Counted from the stretch's first letter, positions 15,272 through 24,061 are shown. The stretch is DNA of 24,761 nt from Pseudomonadota bacterium (GCA_018816605.1 JAHIVS010000460.1:1-24761), one strand, 5' to 3'. The notes: a model not told the origin generated them from the letters alone. Numbers and translations are program-made.

Positions 15272-16438
15272 TTATTTAAAGTGCTCAATTCCAGAAAAAT
15301 CCCTGTATGGATCAAAGTGTTTTAAAACATCTAAATCCTCATCTGTCAATTCATAAGTCACTATTCTGGTTAATAATTCACCCAGTCCAGGCCCCAGCAT
15401 ATACCCCTGGCCGCACATGCCCACAGCATGAATGAAGTTTGGAAATTCCTTTGACCCTCCCACAATGGGGAACCCGTCCGGCGTCATGGGATATTGTCCC
15501 CGCCAGGTTCGCCTGACCTTGAGGTTGGCAAGCTTTGGGAACAAGGAGACCATGCGTTTGGCCACCTGGGGCAGAAATACCGAGGTGGCATTGGTTTCGG
15601 TTCCCTTGATCAGGTGTTTGGGGGTCAGGCAGAAGATGACCTGGCCTTCATTGTTCTGGTAAAAATAATAATTGGATGAATCCTGGGTGGCCGGATCACA
15701 GGAGGGCCTTAAATCCACGATCATGGGGCCGAAAAACCGCTGAACCGGTTCCGTGATGGCGCCTTCGTGGCTGTCCGGCTCCACGGGCAGGTCAAGTCCC
15801 ACCATCAATCCGATGGGCCGGGCGAAATTTCCGGCGGCATTGATCACCTTGGCCGCAGTATAGGTGTCTTTGTCGGTTGTCACCTGGATTTGGGACGCGT
15901 TTATGATGGAAATTCGGGTAACCTTTTCCTTGAATCTATAGCGGGCACCGTATTCAAGGCTTTTAAAGTAAAAGGCGTTGACGGCCAGCAGAGGCGAAGC
16001 ACTGCCGTCCTTGGGGGAATAGGTGCTGCCTTTCAGGTTTTCCATATTGATGCCCGGCACAAGTTTTTCATATTCCTTGGGGGAGAGCCAGTCGATCTCC
16101 AGGTTGAAGGATTTCTGAATGTTCATCAATTCCTGGAGCCTTTTGGCATCCTGGTCCGTATAGGCGGGAAAACTATAGCCGTTCTGTATCCAGCCGATAT
16201 CATCCCCATGGGTCTGCTTCCATGTGGAGAAAATTTCAATGCTCCTTAGGGCGGTTGCAATTTTTCCCTTGTCCGAATGGGTGGCCCGGATACCGCCGAT
16301 GGCGCGTTTGTTCTGTCCCTGCCCCGGGGATGCAAGGGCATCAATGACCAGAACCTTGATTTTTTTTCGGGCCAGGGCCAAAGCCGCAGGAACCCCAACG
16401 GATCCGGCACCGATAATGATAACGTCGAAATTTTTCAT
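15272..16438 (-). CDS. FAD-dependent oxidoreductase, DAO family (partner subunit)
   Basis: The 388-residue flavoprotein has the FAD-binding GxGxxG at residues 10-15 (IIIGAGSVG), the second FAD segment INAAGNFARPIG and the C-terminal GMCGQGYMLGPGLGELL. It resembles the small catalytic subunits of two-part dehydrogenases: sarcosine oxidase beta, HcnC, opine oxidase OoxB, hydroxyproline and archaeal proline dehydrogenase. These oxidise the C-N bond of an amino or imino acid or an N-methyl amine. Its ATG overlaps the stop of the fused iron-sulfur gene by 4 nt (ATGA), so the two are translationally coupled and very probably form one complex. The exact substrate is not readable. Confidence 0.9.
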   Translation of the reverse strand: MKNFDVIIIGAGSVGVPAALALARKKIKVLVIDALASPGQGQNKRAIGGIRATHSDKGKIATALRSIEIFSTWKQTHGDDIGWIQNGYSFPAYTDQDAKRLQELMNIQKSFNLEIDWLSPKEYEKLVPGINMENLKGSTYSPKDGSASPLLAVNAFYFKSLEYGARYRFKEKVTRISIINASQIQVTTDKDTYTAAKVINAAGNFARPIGLMVGLDLPVEPDSHEGAITEPVQRFFGPMIVDLRPSCDPATQDSSNYYFYQNNEGQVIFCLTPKHLIKGTETNATSVFLPQVAKRMVSLFPKLANLKVRRTWRGQYPMTPDGFPIVGGSKEFPNFIHAVGMCGQGYMLGPGLGELLTRIVTYELTDEDLDVLKHFDPYRDFSGIEHFK

Positions 16439-18504
16439 GCCTGTCCTCCATTGGCAAATTTGCCCAGGGGTACTTCGATATACAGGGGACGCCGCAGGTT
16501 TTTGACAATGTCCTCCTGTGCAATCTTTTCCGCTGCAAATATCTGTTTCATCAGGTTTTCACAGGTTTTATATCCGCAGGGCCCCATCCCGGCCCGGGTG
16601 ACGGCCTTGATCTGGTTCATGTCCCTGGCACCTTGTCTGACCAGATCCCGGATCTGGCCGACGGTCACCCGTTCGCAAAGGCAGATGACTTCATCATCCT
16701 GGAGCTGGTCATGGGGGATTTTCTGGGTGCTCCTTTGGGAGACTGCCGTGTCCTGGATGGTAAATGCCACCACACGTTTGGCAATGGCCCGGGGCACCTG
16801 AACCCGGACAATCCAGGTGTTGTCGCTGTCTTTGGTGGGCCGGGCACCCAATACCCTGTGACGGCCAAGATCATTGCCGTCCACATCCACGCAGGCAATG
16901 GTATCGTTTTTTTGCACACTTAGATTGGAAATCTCATAGGGTAGGAAAACCTGGGGGTTTTCCCTGTCCTTCCGATAATCCACCAGGGTGATGGCAAGCC
17001 CGGGGCAGATGGCCAGGCATTTCATGCAGCCTTTGCAGTTTCCGTCGAACAGGGGGCGGCCCTTGATGGGATCTCCCTCCATTGTGATGGATCCCTCAGG
17101 ACAAACGGTGCTGCAGGGGTTGCAGGGAATTTCCTGTTTGCAGTGGATCACGGGGAAAATGCCTTCTTCCTTTGCCAGGGCCATGATGTCCTGTACAGGA
17201 CCGGGGTGGGATTTTAAAATATCCGCCTTCTCATACCAGGAGGCGGGAATCTCACGGGTTCCGGGTTTGACCTGCCGGACAATTTTCAAACCGGCGATTT
17301 TTCCATTGAACATGGCTGATGAGGCTTCTGCGATCTGGGCGGCATCTCCGGCGGCAAACACCATGATGCCGGCAGCCTCTGCCTCTTCGGTAAATTCAGA
17401 CACAGACTCGAGCCCGACCGCAATGAGGATGGTATCACATTCAAAGGTTTTTTCTGTGCCTTTGATGGGAATGAAGTGTTTGTCAATCTGGGCAATGGTC
17501 ACCGAAGCCACGGATTCTTTGCCGTTGGCCGAGATAATGGAATGGGAGGTGTAGATGGGCACGCCCAGGCGCTTGAGCTTGTCTTCGTGGACCTTGTATC
17601 CCCCGCATTGGGGAAGGGCCTCTGCAAGTCCCACCACCTGAATGCCGGCCTGGAGGGCGTGGTACCCTGCAATGATGCCCACATTGCCGCCGCCGATGAT
17701 AAACAGCCGCTGGGTGGGCTTGACCAGATCTCGGTTCACAAGGGTCTGAAAAGCCCCGGCTCCGTATACCCCGGCAAGGCTGTTTCCCTTGAAGCGCAGA
17801 AATTTTTCCCGGGCACCGGCGGCATTTAAAATCATCTTCGGGGTGACGATTTTATAGACCCCGTCCTTGAGAATGCCCACCCGTTTGTCGTTGAACACAT
17901 AGAGGGCGGTGGCGTTCGTCCAGACGGAGATACACGAACTTTTTTCAACTTTCTGGGCCAGCATCCGGCCGATATCCATTCCCCGCATCCCAGCATGGGA
18001 ATCTTCAACCGAACCGAAAAATTTATGGGTCTGGAGGACCAGTTTGCCGCCCAACTCATCCTTGTCATCCACCAGAATGGCGGATATCTTGTTTTCTTCC
18101 AATTGAATGGCAGCCGAAAGCCCGGCAGGACCGCCGCCAATGATCAAAACCTCTGTTGTAATCTGTTCAATGTCTGAGATCAGGGGTTTTTCCTGCACGT
18201 CCGGCAGTCGGGGAAGGCCTTCAACACTCTCCACGATCATGTTTGGACGTATCCGTGTCATGCAGGCTTTAACCGGGATTCCGTTGGCAATGACCGTGCA
18301 TTTGGCACATTGTCCGTTGGCACAAAAAATTCCCTGGGCAGACCCGTCTTTATGGTGATGGCCGAATATTTTAATTCCGTTGGCGAACAGGGCCGAGGAA
18401 ATGACCTCGTCTTTCACGGCAGATAATTGGGTGTTATTCCAGTAAAAGAAAAGGGTTTCCCGGACCGGAACCTCAAGTACCGGGTGGGTTGTGATTCTAT
18501 TCAT
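16435..18504 (-). CDS. Multidomain iron-sulfur flavoprotein dehydrogenase subunit
   Basis: The 689-residue protein chains several redox modules. Residues 20-95 are an SoxA/HcnA-type [2Fe-2S] ferredoxin (C61, C66, C69, C81). Residues 117-415 are an HcnB-like pyridine nucleotide-disulfide oxidoreductase domain with FAD GGGPAG (123-128) and a second dinucleotide GGGNVG (271-276). Residues 455-500 hold two [4Fe-4S] cysteine sets (C455, C461, C464, C468; C490, C493, C496, C500). Residues 608-648 are a BFD-like [2Fe-2S] domain (C608, C610, C643, C648). In homologous systems these parts are often separate proteins. It should carry electrons from the DAO partner to an internal acceptor, fitting an anaerobe where a dehydrogenase, not an oxidase, is expected. 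AGGAGA lies before the ATG. Confidence 0.92.
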   Translation of the reverse strand: MNRITTHPVLEVPVRETLFFYWNNTQLSAVKDEVISSALFANGIKIFGHHHKDGSAQGIFCANGQCAKCTVIANGIPVKACMTRIRPNMIVESVEGLPRLPDVQEKPLISDIEQITTEVLIIGGGPAGLSAAIQLEENKISAILVDDKDELGGKLVLQTHKFFGSVEDSHAGMRGMDIGRMLAQKVEKSSCISVWTNATALYVFNDKRVGILKDGVYKIVTPKMILNAAGAREKFLRFKGNSLAGVYGAGAFQTLVNRDLVKPTQRLFIIGGGNVGIIAGYHALQAGIQVVGLAEALPQCGGYKVHEDKLKRLGVPIYTSHSIISANGKESVASVTIAQIDKHFIPIKGTEKTFECDTILIAVGLESVSEFTEEAEAAGIMVFAAGDAAQIAEASSAMFNGKIAGLKIVRQVKPGTREIPASWYEKADILKSHPGPVQDIMALAKEEGIFPVIHCKQEIPCNPCSTVCPEGSITMEGDPIKGRPLFDGNCKGCMKCLAICPGLAITLVDYRKDRENPQVFLPYEISNLSVQKNDTIACVDVDGNDLGRHRVLGARPTKDSDNTWIVRVQVPRAIAKRVVAFTIQDTAVSQRSTQKIPHDQLQDDEVICLCERVTVGQIRDLVRQGARDMNQIKAVTRAGMGPCGYKTCENLMKQIFAAEKIAQEDIVKNLRRPLYIEVPLGKFANGGQA

Positions 18505-18560
18505 CGTCTCTCCTGAAGTTATCGAACAGGCAAAAAAACCGAGTGTTTATTGACTATGAT

Positions 18561-18575
18561 AATGGTTAAACCATT
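18561..18575. promoter_or_regulatory. FadR-type operator for the dehydrogenase operon
   Basis: AATGGTTAAACCATT is a perfect 15-bp palindrome whose core, TGGT-N3-ACCA, matches the FadR-subfamily consensus (GT-N3-AC). It lies 57 nt upstream of the first gene of the operon, whose third gene encodes a FadR-type regulator. Autoregulation through this site is a strong inference. Confidence 0.7.
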
Positions 18576-18591
18576 GCAAAGAATTTGTCAA
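18563..18591 (-). promoter_or_regulatory. Candidate dehydrogenase operon promoter
   Basis: A perfect TTGACA (18586-18591 on the minus strand) overlaps the stop codon of the upstream radical SAM gene. The hexamer 17 nt downstream (TAACCA, 18563-18568) is a poor -10 box and lies inside the operator palindrome. A better TATCAT (18556-18561) is too far away at 24 nt. The -35 is plausible; the -10 is unsettled. Confidence 0.4.
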
Positions 18592-20339
18592 TATTTTTTT
18601 CCCGGACCGGGCGAAGGGGGTTTTTTTTTAAACTGCGGGGGTCTTTTTTGAAATTTTCTGGATTTGTTCGTTATTGCCTGTTTTTGCTTTTCTTTTCCCT
18701 GGGGATTTCTTTCCACAAAAATTTTTTCCAGGGTAAAGGGATCTAGTCCCGTATAATACATGAGGGTGGAAAAGGTGGAAGGCGTTGGGGTAAAAATCTG
18801 AACCTGCTCCGGGTTAATGTTTAGTTTCTCTGAAGTGAATTTTTTTAACTGGACCATATCTTTCAGGTCGCATCCGGGGTGGGCGGCGATGAGGTAATAG
18901 GTTAAAAATTGTTTTTTAGCCGATTGTTCGGACAATTGGTCAAAGGCCTTCTTAAATGCCAGCAGATCATCGGTTCCCTGCTTGCCCATGAGAGTGAGCA
19001 CGCGGTTTTCCGTATGCTCGGGTGCCACCTTCATCTGGCCGGAAACATTGTCCTGGGTGAGCTTCTCAAGATAGGCAGTTCCCTTCTTTTTGTCATTTAA
19101 AATCAGGTCATACCGGATGCCGGAGTTGATAAACACCTTTTTAATACCGGGCAGCGCTTCCAGCTTGCGGATCAAACGGATCTGGGGTGAATGGTCCGGG
19201 GCAAGGCAGGGACAGATACTGGGAAACAAACAGCGTTTGTCCGGGCAGGCCCCTTTTTTCAATTTTTTCGTGCATTCATATCCATACATATTGGCGGTGG
19301 GACCGCCCAGGTCGTGGATATTTCCCTTGAAATCCTTGTCCCGGGTGAATCGCTTTGCTTCGGCCAGGATGGAAGCTTCACTCCGATGCCTTACGGTTCT
19401 GCCCTGGTGGACCGTGATGGCGCAAAAATTACACTCCCCATAGCATCCGTAATGGGTGGGAATCGAGAACCGAATCGTCTCCAGAGCCTTTACCTGCCCT
19501 TTGGTCCGGTGATAGGGATGAAGGTCCCGTTCAAAATCAAGGGCATGGATGGCGTCCAATTCTGCTGTGGTGCTGTAAGGCTGCGGCGGGTTCAGGATCA
19601 TATACCGATCGTTGTGCTGCTGACAGATTCCCTTTGCCGTGACAGGGTCGGTGTTGGCATAAAACAGCTTAAAACTTTCAATGTACGGGTAGATGTCTGT
19701 TTGGACCGCTTCAAAGGAGGGCAGTTCAATCCCTTTTTTCTCCTGTGCAATATAACCGATACCAGGGATGTTCCGGGTGTCCTGCCGGGTGTTTAAGGCC
19801 GCCGCCAGGTTTAGGATGCTGGCATGGGCCATGCCGTAAACCAGAAAATCCGCCCTGGCATCAAAAAGGATGGCCCGCCGGATGTTGTTGGACCAGAAAT
19901 CATAATGGGCGATCCGCCGCAGGCTTGCTTCAATTCCACCCAGAACAATGGGAACCGTGGGTTTGCAAAACCGTCGGATTAGGTTGGTATAGGCAATGAC
20001 CGCCCGGTCCGGGCGGCAATTGTTGATGCCACCGGGGGTGTAATCGTCCTGTTGCCGTCTTTTTTTGGAGGCCGTATAATTGGCCACCATGGAATCCACC
20101 GCCCCTGCGGTAACGCCCCAGAAAAGCCGTGGCTGGCCCAGCCGCAAAATATCGGTGTCATCTTCCATGCTCGGCTGGGCAATGATGCCCACCTGATATC
20201 CTTTGTCGGCAAGGACTCTGCCGATGAGGCTTACGCCCATGAAAGGCGAATCAATATAGGCGTCTCCGGTGACCAGGATAATGTCCAGTTGTTTAATGCC
20301 GCGGGTTTTTAACTCGCTTGGGGTGGTGGGAAGAAACAT
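18588..20339 (-). CDS. ygiQ: YgiQ family radical SAM protein
   Basis: The 583-residue protein has the YgiQ N-terminal region (VTGDAYIDSPFMGVSLIGR, near residue 24) and the radical SAM core with C299-x3-C303-x2-C306 (GCYGECNFCAI) binding the [4Fe-4S] cluster that cleaves SAM. The later Cys group (GACPDKRCLFPSICPC) and MKVAPEHTE are also typical. The biochemical function of YgiQ is not established. The tail is short and very basic (about the last 40 residues, rich in K and P), so the protein is shorter than the E. coli form. GGAG lies 6 nt before the ATG, and a near-consensus promoter precedes it, so it is transcribed on its own. Confidence 0.93.
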   Translation of the reverse strand: MFLPTTPSELKTRGIKQLDIILVTGDAYIDSPFMGVSLIGRVLADKGYQVGIIAQPSMEDDTDILRLGQPRLFWGVTAGAVDSMVANYTASKKRRQQDDYTPGGINNCRPDRAVIAYTNLIRRFCKPTVPIVLGGIEASLRRIAHYDFWSNNIRRAILFDARADFLVYGMAHASILNLAAALNTRQDTRNIPGIGYIAQEKKGIELPSFEAVQTDIYPYIESFKLFYANTDPVTAKGICQQHNDRYMILNPPQPYSTTAELDAIHALDFERDLHPYHRTKGQVKALETIRFSIPTHYGCYGECNFCAITVHQGRTVRHRSEASILAEAKRFTRDKDFKGNIHDLGGPTANMYGYECTKKLKKGACPDKRCLFPSICPCLAPDHSPQIRLIRKLEALPGIKKVFINSGIRYDLILNDKKKGTAYLEKLTQDNVSGQMKVAPEHTENRVLTLMGKQGTDDLLAFKKAFDQLSEQSAKKQFLTYYLIAAHPGCDLKDMVQLKKFTSEKLNINPEQVQIFTPTPSTFSTLMYYTGLDPFTLEKIFVERNPQGKEKQKQAITNKSRKFQKRPPQFKKKPPSPGPGKKY

Positions 20340-20387
20340 GGATGCTCCAAAGGCGCAAGAAGGGTTAATTTTTCCAATAAGAAGTTT

Positions 20388-20416
20388 AGTATACGCGATA
20401 CAGCAGGATAATTCAA
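20388..20416 (-). promoter_or_regulatory. ygiQ promoter
   Basis: On the minus strand TTGAAT (20411-20416) and TATACT (20388-20393) are exactly 17 nt apart, close to the sigma-70 consensus. The start codon at 20339 lies about 45 nt downstream of the expected start site. Confidence 0.72.
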
Positions 20417-20562
20417 TTGCCGGGAAATCCCAGAAAAATTTTTCTTTTAAAAAAACCAGGGGCGTCTAAGAGACAGAACCATACGCAAAAATGACAAAGA
20501 ATGGGACAAAAGACCCGGCAGATCAGAGCGCGTTTTGTCTTCCACCTGGAAGGGTTTCTCTT

Positions 20563-22440
20563 TTATTTTTTCAACAGCCGTTTGATTCGTGCCAGGAGTC
20601 TTTGTTTTTGAATGGGCTTGCTGATCCAGTCGTCTGCCCCCATATTCAGGGCCTGGACTTCCGTTTCTTCAGCATCAACAGCCGTGAGCATGATCACAGG
20701 AATTTTTGCCATCCTGGAGTGGCCCCTTAATTTTTCGATAAAATCAATCCCGTTGATGCCCGGCATTTTGTAATCAACCAGAATCAGGTCCGGCGGATTT
20801 GAGAAGATCTTATCAAGTCCTTCTTTTCCATTGGTTGAAGTCACCACTGAATAAAATTCCTTGGTCAGGATTTTGTTCACATATTTGAGAATGGCCTCAT
20901 CATCATCAATAACAAGAATGATGTCCTTGTGACTTGGCAGGGGGGAATTTTCTGCTATCGTGTTCTCTCTTGTCTCCGTTGGCGGTACATTTTTATCCCC
21001 AGGTGCGGCACCCCGCGCTTCCTTATTTTCTGTTTCCCCAGGCGGGGGGGCTGCCCGCATGATTTCTTCCAGGGTGGTCTTCCCTTCCAGGGCTTTTCTG
21101 AATCCGTCCATGGACATGGAAACCATGCCGGATTTTTCAGCATATTCTCTGATTCTGGAGGTGCTGGTATTGGACATCATTACTTTTTCCAATTTCCGGT
21201 CCGGGACAAGCATCTCATAAATGCCCACCCTGCCCTGATAGCCTGTGTCCTGGCATCCGATGCAACCTTTGCCCCGCTTGAATACCCCTGGAGCTGTTTT
21301 GGGAAACCGTTCCAGGATTTTGTCAGGCACTGTGTCATTCTGGATGCAGGGTCGATGGATACGCCGGACCAGTCTCTGGCCAATAACACAGATAAGGGAA
21401 GAGAATATCCAAAAAGGATCTATGCCCATGTTTTTGAGCCTGAGCAGGGTAGACACGGCATCATTGGTATGGAGGGTGCTGAGGACCAGGTGTCCTGTCT
21501 GGGCAGCCTGGAAGGCAATGGATGCGGTCTCCTCGTCCCGGATTTCCCCCACCATGACCACATCAGGGTCCTGGCGCAGCAGGGATCTCAATCCCTTGGC
21601 AAAGGTCATCCCGGTGGCCGTGTTCACCGGGACCTGATTGATACCGGGCAGGGAATATTCCACAGGATCTTCAATGGTGACAATATTGATTTGGGGGGAA
21701 TAAACATATCCAAGGGCGGAATACAGGGTGGTTGTCTTCCCGCTTCCTGTGGGGCCGGTAATGAGCACAATACCCTGGGGGCGTTTGAGTATGGATTTAA
21801 ATTGTTCTATATCCTGTTCAACCATTCCCAGTTTTTCAAGGGGAAGGGTCAGTCTCGCTTCCAGCAGGCGGATAGCAATTTTTTCACCATAATAGGTGGG
21901 TAAGGAGGATATCCTTAAATCATAGGCTTTTTCCATCACGCGGATTCTGGCCCGCCCATCCTGGGGCGTCCGTCTCTCGGTGATATCCAGGTTGGCCATA
22001 ATCTTGATTCTGGAGACAGCTGTGGGGTGTGCTGTCTTCGTAAATGTCATGACATCCTGCATGATCCCATCCACCCTGAACCGGACAATAACTTCCTCCT
22101 CCTGGGGTTCGATATGAATATCACTGGCGTTCAGCTTGATGGCATTGGCGATGATGCCATTGGTCAGTTCACGGATAACTCCGCCCCGGGCTGCTCTTTC
22201 AAGGTTGATAAAACTGATGTCGTCCTGGTCATTGATCTGATCCACCACATGGATCATGTCTGCCGTGGTATCGGTGCCCAGATGAAAGGGGTCCCGGTCT
22301 TCAAGGGGCGGGGAGTGGTGCCTCAGAAGAAAATCAATGATGATATTTTCTTCTTCTATCATTGGTTTTACCTTGAACCCAGTGATAAAAGAGATGTCCT
22401 TCAAAATTTCATATTCTGTAGGATCCCCCATGGCCACCAT
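20563..22440 (-). CDS. PilB/GspE-type secretion or pilus ATPase with C-terminal receiver domain (5' part frameshifted off)
   Basis: The 625-residue frame has the ATPase core: Walker A GPTGSGKT (229-236), Asp box TIEDPVE (255-261), Walker B DVVMVGEIRD (293-302) and His box TLHTND. It drives assembly of type IV pili or type II secretion pseudopili at the inner membrane. The zinc tetracysteine motif is incomplete: GCIGC (392-396) is present, but the first pair has only C365 (RPCIQN). A flexible linker (465-505) leads to a full receiver domain with the acidic pocket D512/D513, phosphoacceptor D556 (LVDYKMPG) and K608. The first codons continue a MshEN domain whose beginning is encoded in another frame just upstream, so this is the 3' part of one broken gene of about 723 codons. 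The ATG overlaps the previous TGA (TGATG). Confidence 0.9.
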   Translation of the reverse strand: MVAMGDPTEYEILKDISFITGFKVKPMIEEENIIIDFLLRHHSPPLEDRDPFHLGTDTTADMIHVVDQINDQDDISFINLERAARGGVIRELTNGIIANAIKLNASDIHIEPQEEEVIVRFRVDGIMQDVMTFTKTAHPTAVSRIKIMANLDITERRTPQDGRARIRVMEKAYDLRISSLPTYYGEKIAIRLLEARLTLPLEKLGMVEQDIEQFKSILKRPQGIVLITGPTGSGKTTTLYSALGYVYSPQINIVTIEDPVEYSLPGINQVPVNTATGMTFAKGLRSLLRQDPDVVMVGEIRDEETASIAFQAAQTGHLVLSTLHTNDAVSTLLRLKNMGIDPFWIFSSLICVIGQRLVRRIHRPCIQNDTVPDKILERFPKTAPGVFKRGKGCIGCQDTGYQGRVGIYEMLVPDRKLEKVMMSNTSTSRIREYAEKSGMVSMSMDGFRKALEGKTTLEEIMRAAPPPGETENKEARGAAPGDKNVPPTETRENTIAENSPLPSHKDIILVIDDDEAILKYVNKILTKEFYSVVTSTNGKEGLDKIFSNPPDLILVDYKMPGINGIDFIEKLRGHSRMAKIPVIMLTAVDAEETEVQALNMGADDWISKPIQKQRLLARIKRLLKK

Positions 22441-22733
22441 CAGGATTTTCCCCTTAAACCCGAGGGGAACAGATCGTTTCTGGTAACAAAGGCAGGGGGG
22501 ATGAGATTGAGTACATTGGGGCTGATCTTTCTTAAGCGCAGTCCTGCATAGGGAATTTTGAGCTGGCTTGCCAGAATTTTACAGATTTCGTTGTCTTGTA
22601 TCAAATCCATTTGGATGAGGATTTCACCCAGCCGTTTTTTTGTTTGTTTGACTTTAGCCAGTGCGGAATGGAGCTGTTCAGGTGTAATTATATTTTTCTG
22701 CACCAGTATTTCACCCAGCTTTTTTCGCTTCAT
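22440..22733 (-). CDS. MshEN domain fragment: N-terminus of the frameshifted ATPase
   Basis: The 97-residue frame has the tandem MshEN-like pattern KKLGEILVQKNIITPEQL and KRLGEILIQMDLIQDNEI, as at the N-terminus of PilB/GspE/MshE ATPases, where this domain can bind c-di-GMP. The last codons (NDLFPSGLRGKS) leave the family pattern; adding one C to the CCCC run at 22464-22467 (minus strand) would give FPLGFKGKILMVAMGD and join it to the next frame. It ends in TGATG with the next ATG, and AAGGGG lies before that ATG, so reinitiation is possible. Its own ribosome site is GGGAGC. Confidence 0.85.
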   Translation of the reverse strand: MKRKKLGEILVQKNIITPEQLHSALAKVKQTKKRLGEILIQMDLIQDNEICKILASQLKIPYAGLRLRKISPNVLNLIPPAFVTRNDLFPSGLRGKS

Positions 22734-22770
22734 AAAAGCTCCCTGTCACCAAATTGTTTGTCGCTCCCGG

Positions 22771-23070
22771 TTAGGCAATTACGATGCGCTTCAGATAGTC
22801 TGCCAATGCAGACAGCCTCTTTTCCATTCCATGATAGTCATTTGTCTTTGCTGCAGTTTCAAGGGCCTTGCCAATATCTCCGGCACCATCAAAACCAAAG
22901 CTTTCGGCACTGCCCTTGATGCGGTGCCCGATGGTTTCCAGGGTGCTGGTATCCTTATTGTCCAATGCACTAAGCCCATTGGTGAGATGTTTTTCAAGCT
23001 GTTCCCGGTACCAGGCAGCCTCCTCGGTAAGATCTGGCTCAGGTGTAATAAGGGTTTTTTCAGAGGCCAT
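22771..23070 (-). CDS. Hpt histidine phosphotransfer protein
   Basis: The 99-residue protein is a single Hpt domain. The phospho-acceptor motif HRIKGSAESFGF places the histidine at H49, followed by the usual GAGDIGKALETAAK helix. Hpt proteins relay phosphoryl groups between receiver domains. It lies 37 nt upstream of the ATPase gene whose product carries a receiver domain, so the two probably form a phosphorelay pair. AAGGAGG lies 5 nt before the ATG. The 240-odd bases upstream (23101-23340) hold no gene I can support. Confidence 0.9.
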   Translation of the reverse strand: MASEKTLITPEPDLTEEAAWYREQLEKHLTNGLSALDNKDTSTLETIGHRIKGSAESFGFDGAGDIGKALETAAKTNDYHGMEKRLSALADYLKRIVIA

Positions 23071-23090
23071 GTTTCCTCCTTATTGTTTGT

Positions 23091-23100
23091 GGGGGGGGGG
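23091..23100. repeat. Homopolymer of ten G (C on the minus strand)
   Basis: The run lies 20 nt upstream of the Hpt start, between the ribosome site and any promoter. Tracts of this length can vary in number, by slippage in the cell or by sequencing error. Confidence 0.6.
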
Positions 23101-23352
23101 ATAAATAATCCTCTATCAATCTGGGAATAAAAAATCAATTAAAATAAATATCGGTTTTTGTTGATTCTATTGGTTCGGGTTGGTAAAAAAAATCATCTTC
23201 CGTGATTTACAGACACAAAAAAGCATACAAATGGTGGACAATTGAATCCTGATCGAGGCACTTCCAGGCCCCACAAAGCAGTCCGCCATGACCTAAATAA
23301 TTGAAAATGGATCAACCACACCTCTGTTTTTTTTCCCCCCATGGGAGGATAT

Positions 23353-24061
23353 ATGAAAATTAGACTCACCTGCATTGCCATGGTTTTCCTTTGGACAGTC
23401 AGCTGTTTTGCCGCTGGTCAGGGAAAAACCGTTAGGATTACGACCTTGGTGGATTTCGCACCCTAATTGTTTCAAAAAGGAAAATGCAATTGATCATCTC
23501 CAGGAGAGCATCCCCCTGGGTCGGATTCCTCCCAGCTCCAGGGATATAGCTGGGATGTGGTCCGGGAAAGCTTTCATGGAAAGGGATATACCATCTTCTT
23601 GATGATTGCGCCCTGGACCCGGGGAATGGGCTATGTCCAGAATGGAACGGTAGATGTTATTTTCACTGCCATTAAAACCAGAAAAAGAGAAGAGATTTTT
23701 TTGTATTCCGACGCAATAATGGATGAAAGCAATATTGTGGTTTATGTGTCCGCCAATAGTGATACAGACATGCAAAAGGGCCTGGCCTCCTTCCAGGGGA
23801 GCCGCATCAGCCATGTGCGCGGTTGGGCCTATGGGAAAAAAATGGGAGGCAGACCAGGGTGTCCTTAAGGCTCCAACCGACACCATACCCCAGGGGTTTA
23901 AAATGCGTGACCGGAAAAATGCTTCCGGTGTGGTTGGTTATGAAAATGCCTTTGATTGCAAGCTGAAAACAGAGGGTATCATAGATAAATATAAAAAAAG
24001 CCCCCCCATGGACCATGTGGCAGACTATTTGATGGGTAAAAAAAATCATGGGCAATGGTAA
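23353..24061 (+). pseudogene. Periplasmic solute-binding protein (SBP_bac_3-like), three frameshifts
   Basis: The gene starts at an ATG with GGAGG 4 nt upstream and a clear signal peptide (MKIRLTCIAMVFLWTVSCFA). It then breaks at TAA 23464-23466. Dropping one A there restores CCC TAT TGT TTC and the frame. A second break is in the C-run 23512-23516, where one C is missing; the next frame reads GYSWDVVRESFH. The third is in the A-run 23836-23842, with one A too many; the last frame reads through YENAFDCKLKTEGIIDKYKK to TAA 24059-24061. The spliced protein of about 235 residues fits an SBP_bac_3-like substrate binder such as those that feed sensors. All lesions are one-base indels. Confidence 0.75.

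Noticed and set aside
20538..20552. CTTCC-ACCT-GGAAG hairpin as a terminator of the ATPase gene
   Set aside because: The stem is only 5 bp and is not followed by a T-run on the minus strand.
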